Shown: positions 47,401-58,542 of the stretch, piece after piece
Layout: every line of letters begins with the position of its first letter
Numbering within the stretch: the first letter of the stretch is position 1
From: Podarcis raffonei
Lineage: Eukaryota; Chordata; Lepidosauria; Squamata; Lacertidae
Direction of reading: 5' to 3'
Assembly: GCF_027172205.1 (NCBI RefSeq)
Contig: NC_070614.1
Coordinates: 43,887,001-43,951,000 of the forward strand
DNA length: 64,000 nt
The notes under the pieces: model-generated
What the model was told of the DNA's origin: nothing
What the model saw: only the letters and a program-made list of their open reading frames with translations
The model's database searches: none
Program-made: the position numbers and the translations under genes

Positions 47401-50400
47401 TTGTATATCCTTATGCATTGGCTTTTTTTAATTTTCTCTGTGGTTCTATCCATTTTTTTTCTAAACAGCTCAACCACTTTGTTAAAAGCATCTCATTTAA
47501 TAATAGTGATGGGGGGAAAGTTTCCTTCAACCAAAATGGAGAGTTAGAGTCTGGATTTGATATTATAAACTGGGTTACATTTCCAAACCAGTCCTTTCGG
47601 AGAGTGAAAGTTGGAAAAATCGACCCCATGGCTCCCCAAGAAGAAGCATTCAGCATTTGTGAAGAAGCCATTGTGTGGCCCAGCAGTTTTAACCAGGTGA
47701 GATAAATTCATATTTTGTAGACTATTCATCACTTCTAAAATGATTCGCGGTTCAGATACTGACCTAGCTCTGTGCTATGTTCATCCATGTGCTCAGTGTA
47801 GGAGTGAGGGCATGGCTGTAGAGATCTCCCATGTTTTGCCAATTAAGTGACACTCATTAAATCCACAATTGCACTACTACCACCAAATTTACTACTTGGA
47901 AAAAAATAAAACTTGATAAATTTACAGAGGGTCATATTCATGTAGGGGAAGGCAGCATAAGGGTTCCTTCTATCACAATGGGGCTTGCTCGTTTCCTTTC
48001 CCTACCCAAACCTGTGAAATATGGCTCTGCTTTCCTTTGGACCACATCAATGAGGTTGGCAAGGGTGTCTTTTTGTCCTGGTAACCCAGTGCTCAATGCA
48101 CACTGCCCAGGTTTCGTACTGCTAATGCAGCAGTTCAACTACTCGCCCAGAGGTGCACTGCATTGGATGACAATAACAACAACAGTTGCCTCCAACTGTG
48201 GAGACAGAGCAAAGCCATCATGGCCAGGAGCCCTTGATTGCCCTTTCCTATATGTCTCTTGCCTCTTCTACCATACTGTAAAAGGTGATAGTTCAGCAAG
48301 TTAACAGAATATAATACATCGTGGATACATAATATTGCAAAATAGAAAACATTATCCTCTTACATTTTTGTACAGGCACAGCCCCTTTCTCTTTGCAGTG
48401 CCAATTGTCCTTTGGGTTATCAAAAAACAAAGAAGGAAGGGAAACCATTTTGCTGCTATGATTGCATTATATGTCCGGAAGGGAAGATTTCCAACCAGAC
48501 AGGTAAGAGACATCATGTAAAGAGCCTTTAAAACATACTAACACTAACATATTCTGACACTCCCATCCCTTGTGGTTTTCAGTTGTTCAGACAATTCAGG
48601 AAAGTTGTTCAGAATTCAGTGAAGGTTGTGGTTCCTGATATGAGGATACAGCATGATATATTCAATAATATCAGTCCAAGCCATTGACAACTGGTAATTA
48701 TGTACACTATATATATATACCGTATTTTTCCCTCTATTACATGCAGATTTTTTCTCCTAAAAAGTAAGGGGAAATGTCTGTGCGTGTTATTGAGCGAATG
48801 TGTGGTCCCTGGAGCTGACAAGCGCGAGTGAAGGCAAAAATCAGGCAAATATCAAATCGTCCGGAGAAGGGAAGCCTTGAAAGGAGGAAGCTGCTGCTTT
48901 CCTGCATTCTGCCTCAGGGTCTTACTGCCCACCCGCTTCTGTTTCCTTACTGTGTTTGCTCAAACGGAACAAAGAGCAGAGAAAACCCCTCCCCTCCAGG
49001 CAAGCAGAGTGGAAAGCAGAGCGTCCTTCCTTCTAATTCCTCTCCGTGCGTCTGGGACTCGAAGGCAACATGCAGGTTGGGGGGGGGGAGAGAGAGAGCT
49101 GGCTGGCTTGTGGGGGGGAGGGACTTTTGCCTTCCTTTCCTCCCTCCGGTAAAACCCCTCTCCTGCATTCTTAGCCAGCTGCCTCTCTGCACACCCCTCT
49201 CGGTGCTCCTTATCCCTTCTATGTTTTTCCTTCCCTCCCTACTTAAAACGTGGTTCCAATCACGGATCCACATGGATCCTAAGGATCTTTGCATTGAGTC
49301 ACCCCAAATTCACCATCAGATCACATAGCAATGATCTGATGCAAAAACAGGGCTGCAATGGTGCAAAAACATGGTTACAAAGCACGGATCCACATGGATC
49401 CTCAGGATCTTTGCATTGGGTCACCCCAAATTCACCATCAGATCACATAGCAATGATCTGATACAAAAACAGAGCTGCAATGGTGCAAAAACGTGGTTAC
49501 AAAGCATGGATCCACATGGATCCTCAGGATCTTTGCATTGGGTCACCCCAAATTCACCATCAGATCACATAGCATGTCCATGGCTACAGCCTGCACCAAA
49601 AAAATCACACACCCACTGTTGCCTGGGGCTGCAATGGTACAAAAACGTGGTTACAAAGCATGGATCCACATGGATCCTCAGGATCTTTGCATTGGGCTAC
49701 CCCAAACTCACCGTCAAATCACATGTCTGTGGCCGCAGCATGAAGCACAAAAATGATACATCCACTGTTTCATTCAGAATTTTTTTTTCTTGTTTTCCTC
49801 CTCTAAAAACTATGTGCGTGTTATGGTCAGGTGCGTGTTATCGAGCGAAAAATACGGTATATGAAATAATCACCACTCAGATGATGGAGATATCAAAAGT
49901 TGAAAAAACAGAAACCTTCAGAGATATGAAAGAACCTCAGGGAGAAAGCTACGGTTGCAACAGCCTTTCTTAAATACAAGACCCAAGAACCATGTTTCCA
50001 AATTCAGAGAAGCGCTAAAACAGAAATGCAACCTCGTTCCAGTCAACATATTAGAATGGGAAGTTCAAATCATGTTGGGATGTTAAAAAATGTGAACAAG
50101 TAAAATCTGTTAGAATCCTGACGGTAAATGATAGCATTGAGCTTCAGAGGTTGAGTTAGGTCCTAACATCTGGGGGTGGGTGGGAATTGAATACGGCATG
50201 TTGCTAATAATATAATTACATGAGAAGTGTGCCAAATTGTTTTTTTCAGATTTCAACCTGGCAAACCCTTATTTACGGTTTAATTTTCATTTTGATCATT
50301 TTAGTATTATGCATGTAGTGATGCTCCTACGGTATTTCTTTTTCAGACATGGATGAATGCTTTCAGTGCCCACCAGATCATTACCCAAATGTGGAAAAGG

Positions 50401-51245
50401 ATTCTTGCCTGCCAAAGAACATACAATTCTTGTCTTATGGGGAACCACTGGGGATCTCTTTGGCCTGTTTTGCCCTCTCTTTTGCTTTCATCACAGGGTT
50501 GCTGCTTTGGATTTTCATTAGGCACCGGGACACTCCCATAGTCAAAGCCAACAACCGCAACCTCTCCTACACTCTCCTCACCTCCCTCTTGTTCTCCTTC
50601 CTTTGTGCTCTTCTATTCATTGGTCGACCTGAGAAAGTGACGTGTCTCCTTCGACAAACAGCTTTTGGCATCATCTTTTCAGTGGCCGTTTCTTGTGTTT
50701 TGGCCAAGACAATCATTGTGGTCCTTGCTTTCATGGTCACCAAACCAGGGTCCAGCATGAGGAAATGGGTGGGGAAACAACAGGCCATTTCCATTGTTCT
50801 TTCCTGCTCAATGATTCAAGCTGCTCTTTGTACTGTGTGGCTGGCAACTTCTCCCCCATTCCCAGATTTAGACATGCACTCAATGAATAAAGAAATTGTT
50901 CTGCAATGTAATGAAGGGTCTGTCACCATGTTCTACTGTGTCTTGGGGTTTATGGGCTTGCTGGCCATTGTCAGCTTCTCTGTAGCCTTCCCAGCCAGGA
51001 AGTTACCCGACAGCTTTAATGAAGCCAAGTTTATCACCTTCAGCATGCTGGTATTTTGCAGTGTGTGGTTGTCCTTTGTTCCAACTTACTTAAGCACAAA
51101 AGGAAAATATATGGTGGCTGTGGAGATCTTCTCCATCTTGGCCTCCAGTGCTGGTTTACTAGGCTGTATATTTTCACCAAAATGTTATATTATTGTGATG
51201 AAGCCTGAATTGAATAGCAAGGAGCAACTCAGAAGGAAGACTTGA
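43300..51245 (+). CDS. Vomeronasal type-2 receptor (V2R), gene C, complete
   Basis: Class C pheromone receptor. Six exons: 43300-43556, 43899-44190, 45935-46792, 47469-47696, 48376-48502 and 50347-51245. GT/AG sites and phases all agree, giving 886 codons. Exon lengths 292, 228 and 127 equal those of gene A. Exon 1 has a hydrophobic signal segment ([14 protein letters not shown]). The ligand-binding lobes include [40 protein letters not shown] and [20 protein letters not shown]. The cysteine-rich exon has [17 protein letters not shown]. Exon 6 has [20 protein letters not shown] and [18 protein letters not shown]. One oddity is [11 protein letters not shown], where A and B have FLARKLPD. Exon 1 ends at acggt/gtaagg; the nearer GT would break phase. 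A likely poly(A) hexamer follows at 51424-51429. Exons 1-3 match D, and exons 4-5 match E, so it appears mosaic. Confidence 0.93.
44400..44462. repeat. (GTT)n(ATT)n microsatellite in intron 2 of gene C
   Basis: The same locus in gene D (53898-53986) is longer in both halves. It produces artefactual poly-Val/Ile or poly-Leu frames. Confidence 0.95.
45535..45857 (+). mobile_element. L2-like LINE 3' end in intron 2 of gene C
   Basis: Encodes [20 protein letters not shown] then [20 protein letters not shown], the usual C-terminal phrase of CR1/L2-group LINEs, followed by 'gcccagagtggctgggg' and (ATT)n. It is shared with gene D, so it predates that duplication. Confidence 0.65.
48718..49859. mobile_element. 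1.14-kb DNA transposon with internal minisatellite, in intron 5 of gene C
   Basis: Left end taccgtatttttccctctat, right end gagcgaaaaatacggta, TA at both edges. 'gtgcgtgttat' lies near both ends. Inside is a tandem repeat of about 122 bp (49248-49700). Gene E has an uninterrupted site at about 63387. No transposase frame was recognised. Confidence 0.65.
49248..49735. repeat. Minisatellite, about 122-bp unit, four copies
   Basis: Copies begin near 49248, 49369, 49491 and 49645 with 'acgtggttacaaagc' and contain 'ggatccacatggatcctcag'. The third copy is longer through a partly repeated insertion. The open frame across it reflects the repeat, not a gene. Confidence 0.85.
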
Positions 51246-52786
51246 CATATCTAAAATTCAGGGTCCCTCATCCATGTCATATTTTAATTAGAAATGGGGT
51301 CTATGTTACTTCTGTATTTTTTATATTCCTCAGCTAAATGCAAATGTAATTTTAACTGTTCATGCCATATTGGAGTAATCCTTTTCAAATCTGTGATATA
51401 TTCTTGTTCAATTCTCTTCACCAAATAAAATGCAAAGAGGGGAGGTGTGCATCTCTTAAAAGGGGTATTCCAGGGTGTGGCGGCACGGGGTGAGGCCAGG
51501 AGGGACACACCTGTTTCATGCCTCTTGATTAGTTCCATGAGCTGGTAAACCAATGAAACTCATGCCAGCAAAAATTGTCATGTAAGTAGACTCCAGTTCC
51601 CCATTATCATCACACTTTTGTAAGGTGAGGCGGTTGCTGTGAGAGAGGTGGGAGATTTGACCTCTGAGGAGTGTGCCTCAGTCATTGCTGCCACTGTGGC
51701 AGCAGCAGCAGGTGATGCATTTTTTGGGTTCCAATTCTGCTTCCCCTGTGAATCCTGCCTTTCGAAGCACTTGCCTAACCTTGCCTCATGGGTGGGCTGG
51801 CTCTGACTCAACCAGAGCATCAAAGTAATGATAAGGCTCTTTGTAATTTTATTGAAATGCACTTGGTGAGGCTTATAGCTTAATTGTTATTCTGATGTGG
51901 CACAAGACTTGGTTTCAGCCAAAAACTCTTTACAGAGAGGTGATAAAACTCTCACTTCAACACACAGTGGAATAAACTGATTCCCCATAGAATGGCTATT
52001 CGCTTTTCTTAAACCAGAAACCCACTCCAAGCCCCTTCCAGGAACTTTCATAATCTAGGTTGTTCTGCCTAGCTAACCCCTAATAAAGCCCTTTCCAGGT
52101 CCTAAGGTAATCCCTGTCTGAGCCATATCTGACAGTTAAGACTTATCTAAGGGCTTTCCAACTCCTATTTGATGGTTTAACCGTAAGGGTCTAACGTTTA
52201 ACTCTCCATTCCTTCTTGACACATCAAAATAAAGATGCAATACTATTAATGGATGAATTCATGAATAAATAAACAAAACAAAAACTTTCAAGCCAAATGT
52301 GGTTTCTATTGTGGTACTCTTCTTTTGAATATCTCATTATACCAAAGTCCTTTACTTTGGATGTCATGTAATTATACAATTGTACACTGGGAAGGGACCC
52401 CAGGGGTCATCTGCAATGCAGGAAACTGTCAGTCCATAGAGGCATCAGTATCTCTTGCTATTCCAGTGTGCTGGTTTATGGTTTCTTCTGCAATGTCTCA
52501 CAGAAACTGTAATTCTGAATAGGTGATTATCTCCCTTATAATTATCCAATTAACTGTGATTACATGCTATTTCTTCTTCAAGTCCCAAGTAACCATGAGT
52601 AAAACTACAAGACAGTGTGATTCTATAACTACCCCCTGGGCAACTCAGTGCTGGAAATTAAGAGGGTGAGGGCTTTGTAAATCTGATCGTGGACATTTTA
52701 GATGGCACAGTCTGAGTCCCATATCATTCTGGGTGCAGCCGTTCAAATTAAGTTGTGAGACTCAGCACGGAACCCAGTAAGGTATA
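51246..52786. other. Intergenic region between V2R C and D (repeat unit 2)
   Basis: Near-identical to 41741-43299, with a few substitutions and short indels. It holds the AATAAA at 51424-51429, the dispersed repeat at about 51600-51800 and an antisense CR1 tail at 52366-52427. Confidence 0.5.
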
Positions 52787-53897
52787 ATGTGGAGGCAAGA
52801 GAATAAGTGTGGAGAAGGAATTCTGTCATGGAAGATAGTGGCATTTACCGTTGTCATTTTGCCTCTGGTGGCATTGAAGACGCATGACATCAAATGCAAA
52901 GTCAGCAACTCTCTTCCTATTCTTCACAAGTTTTTCCAGCCTGGAGACTTCATCATTGCCAGCATTATAGCTCAGATATATAGATTTTACATGCCACTAA
53001 GTTTCGCAAAGCGCCCTGCTAATGACATCTTTGAAGACACGGTGTAAGGCTTTCCTTCTTTTTTTAAAAAAGTTATTTTGCAATGTCATGTATTTGCCCT
53101 AGCTACACCACATTACCCTTGTGATGATCATGCTGTTTTATGCTTAGGAGTATTTGAGAATTTCCTGGTTGTAAGGAAGAAACTGTGAGAGAGCAGTGAC
53201 CGGAGTTGAAGATTAATTTTTAATTTTGGTCCGTATTGGTTTTAAGGCAATGGAATGGAACAATATTTCATCATGCTTACCTAGATCAGAACCATTATAC
53301 TATAGTGTATTCGGTAATAATGCATTGAACTGAATGGAAGTATATGTCATATTTTGTAGTAAATACACTGTCATACTGCATGAAACTCTATTTGCAGAGT
53401 GATGACCCAGATCTACCAGCATATCCTGGCCTTGATATTTGCTGTCAAGGAGATCAATGAAAACCCCCAGATTTTACCTAATGTCACCCTTGGTTTCCAT
53501 ATCTATAATAGCTATTTCACTGCAAAATGGACCTATCATGCCTCAATGGAACTCTTCTCTAGACTGGGCAAATCAGCCCCCAACTACAAATGTGATATTC
53601 AGAACAATCCAGGAGCAGTCATTGGGGGACCTGTCTCTGAAGTCTGTCTCTACATGGCAGATATCCTGTCCATTTATAAGATTCCACAGGTAAGATATCA
53701 GCATGCAGGAAGAGAGGTTAACAAGCCATTTGCTCATCCTTTTCCTGATACACTTTTCTTTTTAATAGTTTTATTTGCAATGTTTTTTCCAGAAGCTCCA
53801 ACAATAAAGTATTTGAGGTTCCTGAGATTTTTCTGTAGCAAGTTCAGTGTCTGCCTTTTTCTCAGTGTCTCTGTATTTAGATCTTGCAGCAAGATCA

Positions 53898-53940
<43 letters not shown>

Positions 53941-53942
53941 GA

Positions 53943-53985
<43 letters not shown>

Positions 53986-53986
53986 C
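53898..53986. repeat. (GTT)n(ATT)n microsatellite in intron 2 of gene D
   Basis: Longer allele of the same repeat at 44400-44462, showing slippage since the duplication. Confidence 0.95.
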
Positions 53987-55054
53987 ACAGACCCCACTTT
54001 CACAGTGACAGCTTTCATAAATTTGCCATTAATGAGAAATCTGTCAAAGCAAATAATATCATGGGAAAAATACTGCATTTTTATTTGTTTTGTTGGGAGC
54101 TAGATGGCAATGCACAATTTCTATGTCTGACTATTATGAGGATTTCTGGCATTTTTGTTGTCCATCATGTTAGTAAGAAATTTATTATATCTGCAGGGTC
54201 TCAGAATTTTAAATTAAAAGTCATCTCCTATTTTCTTTGCCATCCAATAGGTCAGTTAATGGTTTCTGACATTGTAGAAGAATTGTGTGTTTTTTCACAC
54301 TCAGTTCTGTAGCTGCATTTGGAATGATTCCTAATTTTTGTGTTTTCTGGGTTAATTGTTCTAGATGAATTTTAATAGCAATAAAGGCTTTTCCTCACTC
54401 TGCAAATAAGAAGTGTAGATTTTGTACTTTGTCATTAACTGCTTGCATCATTGTTGTTGCAGAAGTGATCTCTCTGTGTTCAGCTTTCTCTTCCTTGGCG
54501 ACCATTTTGTGCACATTGTTCACAATCTCTTTCTCTGTATAAGATTATAGCAAAACTTACAGGAAGAGGAGACTCATATTTTTGATGTTTGATGTATTTG
54601 TTGGCAAGAAAATATAAATCCTTAGAAAGAGTAGAAGTTTTGTTTCATTTGATGAAATCAGTTATAAAGACAGGAGTCAGAGCTACTTAGCCAAAGGTTG
54701 GTAGTACTAGATTTACATTAAGCAGGAGATCAAAGGAGAAGGAATTCTTTTCCTATCAAACAGCTTGTTGAACATTAATATATGCCATGCAAGAACTCAA
54801 AATACAGAAGGGAAATTAAATCAAGGCAAAACTAATGCCTTAAGGAGACCATAGGGACAGATTGTGTCACAAACCTCATGGCAGACTTTTCCCTTTTATT
54901 ACAAAAGCTGCTTAAATTTGCAAGTTGGAAAGAAAGTGCACTGTACAAACCTTACTGCTGCCTCACTCCTTCCACTCACCTTTCCAAAACACCATAGAAT
55001 CTCTGAGCACACTTGCCCTACCCTGCTGGCCACTACTGAAAAATTTGTTTGGCC

Positions 55055-55345
55055 CGGACACTGAGATCCAGCGTCGAGGGCCTTCTGGCGGTTCCCTCAT
55101 TGCGAGAAGTGAGGTTACAGGGAACCAGACAGAGGGCCTTCTCGGTAGTGGCACCCACCCTGTGGAACGCCCCCCATTCAGATATGAAGGAAATAAGCAG
55201 CTATCTTCTTTTTAAAAGACATCTGAAGTCAGTCCTGTTTAGGGATGTTTTTAATATTTAATGCTGTATTGTTTTTAACACTTGATTGGAAGCTGCCCAG
55301 AGTGGCTGGGGAAACTCAGCCAGATGGGCGGGGTATAAATAATAA

Positions 55346-55393
<48 letters not shown>

Positions 55394-55395
55394 GG
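55055..55395 (+). mobile_element. L2-like LINE 3' end in intron 2 of gene D
   Basis: Duplicate of 45535-45857 with a longer (ATT)n tail. It was carried along by the segmental duplication, not inserted anew. Confidence 0.65.
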
Positions 55396-57096
55396 CAGCA
55401 TCATATGTCTTCCCTAGAGAAATTATATGGGATTGGTCCTCTCCCCCACTTAACTTTTTAAATTTTCCATTAGATCATATATTGCTCTGCTGCGGCCCTA
55501 GATAAGAAAACTCAAGCTGCTTTCTATTACCAAGTGTTCCCAGATTTGAAGCTTCAATATAAAGCAATTCTCTGGATACTGTTATATTTCAAGTGGACAT
55601 GGATTGGGGTTATTTCTGGGCAAGATGATAATGGAGAGAGGTTTGAACATAATATTATTTCCATGTTTGCCCAGAGAGGTATCTGCTTTGATTTCATAAT
55701 GAGAATTCCCAAAATGTCTTTTACAAATGATTTTGATGACTTGATTGGAGAGGTATTTGAAATGAATGAAATTATTATGAGGAGCACTGTCAATGCATTG
55801 GTCATTCATGGTGAGATCGAGACCATGATCATCCTGAGGATATTCTCCAGGGCTTCAGCATATGAGCTTATATCAACAAAGAGAACTGGTAAAGTGTGGA
55901 TTATGACAGGCGAGATAGATTTCACTTCCATTCCCCTTCAAAGAGATTGGGACATAGGCTTCCTCCATGGTGCTATATCCTTTGCCATTCACTCCAGTGA
56001 GGTTGTAGGATTCCATAAATTTCTTCAGGTGAGAAACCCCACCTCAGAGAAAGCAGATGGCTTTGTTAGAGTCTTCTGGGAACAGGTCTTTGGGTGTTTC
56101 TTCCCCAACTCCATGGTAGACCTAGAGGATGAAGACCTCTGCAGTGGAGAGGAGAAGCTGGAGACTCTTCCTGCCTCTGTTTTTGAAATGAGCATGACTG
56201 GCCACAGCTACAGTGTCTTCACAGCTGCCTATGTGGTCGCACATGCTTTGCATGCCATGCATTCAACTAGACGCAAAGGCAGAATGATAGTGGATGAAGG
56301 AGTAAAACTTTCGAATCAAGAGCTGTGGAAGGTAATGTCTTGAATATAGCTTTGGGACACCCTGAAGTAGAGTTTTCTTGCAATAGCCTTCTCCCACATT
56401 CCCCCCCCCCCAATGCCTGGTATTCAGAGGCATGATGTCTCTGTTTCTGGGGAATGAATATAACTGCCTTGAATACTAGATTTCGTTATGTCTCCATGAA
56501 TTTGTCCAAGCCCCAGGGCTCAGCAGATACAAATGAGTAGAAAAAGAACTCTGTGGAAGTTCCAAAGGACGTGATGATGAGCAGGGAGTATTTTATTTTA
56601 TTTTTTGATGTCCCTGCCTTCCACCAGGGGTAGAATGATACAGCTGTGGATGCAGTGGCGGCTATTCTTCCCTGTCTTATTCTGCTGCTGCCCTGCCAGG
56701 GTTAAGATTGCTTTACTAATTACTAGCTCAATGTGGCAAATGCACACCTTCCACTCTCTATATCCATGATTACCAGGCATAAAGCTTTGTAAGGATTCTG
56801 TAACCAAGTGGGAATGATCACCAACCTTTTAACATATCATAAAGAATTGCCTTTGTTTAATTTTATTTATCCCCATCCCTTTTTCTTTAGCTCAACCACT
56901 TTGTTAAGATGATTGTATTTAATAATAGTGGTGGGGGAAAGGTTTCCTTCAATGGAAAAGGAAAGCTAGAGATCGGATTTGATATTATAAACTGGCTCAC
57001 ATGTTGTATATTTTTTTTTTACAAAAAGTAACGTTATGTGATGGGTTGAAGTGGCATAAGAGTGCTTTACAAATATGGTGTGAATGTAAGGAGAGT

Positions 57097-57183
57097 GAAC
57101 ATATTACATGTGTCTGCAGAACATATTACATGTGAACATATTACATGTGTCTGCAGAACATTACATGTGTCTGCAGCTACATC
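57097..57183. repeat. Short tandem repeat, about 23-bp unit
   Basis: The unit gaacatattacatgtgtctg recurs about four times with partial copies, in the region beyond the broken exon 4 of gene D. Confidence 0.85.
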
Positions 57184-57196
57184 TTTGGTGATCAAG

Positions 57197-57669
57197 TGTC
57201 AGGGACTGGGCAGAAGAGGAATGGTGGAGACCCTCTTCCCAGCCTGACCTTTCCAGAGAAGAAGACAGTTCAGAATTGCAACAGGGGTTTGAGGGAGATC
57301 ATAGCTCAGAGGCAGACAAGGGGGAAAGCTGGGAAATAATGGGAGAGGAGGAAGAAGAAGCACCAGAGTGGGGACAGCTAGTGGACACAGTGTCTTTAGA
57401 AAGCATTCCAGAACCCTCCTCTCCCAGAACCTGGCGGGCATTGAAAGCAGGAGAGCAGGGAGCTCAAAGACAGAAGGCACATGTCAGTACCCGTAATGAG
57501 GACACATAATGAGAGAAAGGGAGGGGGTGGAGACTCGGAGCAACCCCATTATTCTGAGAGATCACGTTCCCAAGCCTCTCTGTGTGAATATTGATTAAAA
57601 GCAGATGGTAAGGACTTCTGTCCATTCCTGGCAACCTGCCATGGGGGTTGGTTCCACTGCTATCTAACA
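57197..57669. mobile_element. Solo LTR of an LTR retroelement (fossil)
   Basis: A 473-bp block starts tgtcagggac and ends ctaaca. It is flanked by tcaag at 57192-57196 and 57670-57674. No internal coding part is present. Its start resembles that of the LTR at 31495-31867, but the bodies differ. The family is unresolved. Confidence 0.55.
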
Positions 57670-58542
57670 TCAAGGTGTTATATGTTATATGTTTCTCACA
57701 CTATCCAAATCTTCAGAGTATATAAACATTTCAGTTTCCACAAAAAGCAATATGGAAAAGAGCTTTCTTAAAAAGTCTGGTTTATGCATTTCCACATTCA
57801 TTGGGTGATATTCATCTTAGTCCTGTTCAGAGTGGAACCAGAAAAATATATGGACCTAAGTAATTTGTATTGTTAGGCAAGCACTCCCCTGAATTGAATT
57901 TGTGAATTTATGGTTTTAACTGTTTTAAAACTGTTTTAATTATCATACTTTCATTAAGAATGTTCTAGTGTTGTTCTGTAGTATTATTATGAATTGATTT
58001 TTAAAGTTTTAAACCACTTGGAAGCCATTTTGGCATTTAAGTGGTATATAATTAAAAGTAAATAAATTGGCAACTTTTAAGGCAAATGCAGACTTCTTTT
58101 GTGGTACTTTTTCTTCTTAGCTTCTCACTATTCTGAAGGTTTTTTTAAAAGGTCATTCATTATAAGGCTCTATCTCTCTTGCCATCCAATTTAGGTGGTC
58201 GAGAAGCAGATGTGATAAACACTGTTATTTCTGCAATGTCTCAGAGTAAGTGTGTATTTCCAAATTGGTGATTATCTCCCTTGTAATTAAATAATTAGTC
58301 ATGATTACCCTACTACTTCTTCATGTTTCAAGGGAGCTGTAGTAACCACCAGCAAAACTACAAGGCAGAAGGTTGCTATTACTATGTTCTTTGCTCTTCT
58401 TACATGGAGCTGAAGACAGTCAGGGCTCTGTCAGTCTGATCATGCACATCTTAGTCCGCACAGTGTGAGACACACATCATACAACAGTGTGCAGCCCTTC
58501 AAATCAAGCTGTTCTGGTCATCACAAAACTCAGCGAAGGAGG
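57670..58542. other. Spacer between V2R D and E
   Basis: 57905-58075 looks like a LINE 3' end ('ttttaaaccacttggaagcc', 'ggtatataattaaaagtaaa'). 58080-58540 aligns loosely with the 5' flanks of genes C and D, so it probably contains the promoter of gene E. No further feature was recognised. Confidence 0.4.

Larger units (their letters stand above)
52787..57031 (+). pseudogene. V2R gene D: ligand-binding exons only, 3' half lost
   Basis: Exons 1-3 (52787-53043, 53398-53689, 55474-56331) have the same lengths, splice sites and open frames as gene C and are nearly identical to it. Exon 4 starts normally at 56891 (LNHFVKMIVFNNSGGGKVSF ... DIINWL) but is lost about halfway; the frame runs to TAA at 57029-57031. 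Exons 5 and 6 (cysteine-rich link and seven membrane segments) are absent before gene E begins. The last 70 or so nt of exon 3 and the following intron differ from both C and E and belong to a third V2R lineage. As read, it would give about 515 residues, a ligand-binding region without membrane part. Most likely a pseudogene; a secreted ectodomain is a possibility only. Confidence 0.85.

Noticed and set aside
48828-49328. Plus-strand frame of 166 codons
   Set aside because: It lies within the 1.14-kb transposon in intron 5 of gene C, lacks transposase motifs and runs into the minisatellite.
49248-49735. Possible CRISPR-like array
   Set aside because: The repeats are direct, 122 bp long and without unique spacers, in a vertebrate transposon.
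49371-49973. Open frame of 200 codons with repeated WIHMDPQDL-like phrases
   Set aside because: The repeats reflect the 122-bp minisatellite inside a DNA transposon; no start context or homologue was recognised.
58465-58542. Upstream in-frame ATG for V2R gene E
   Set aside because: It would add 26 residues before the signal peptide; genes C and D start at the position matching 58543 and have the same 257-bp first exon.
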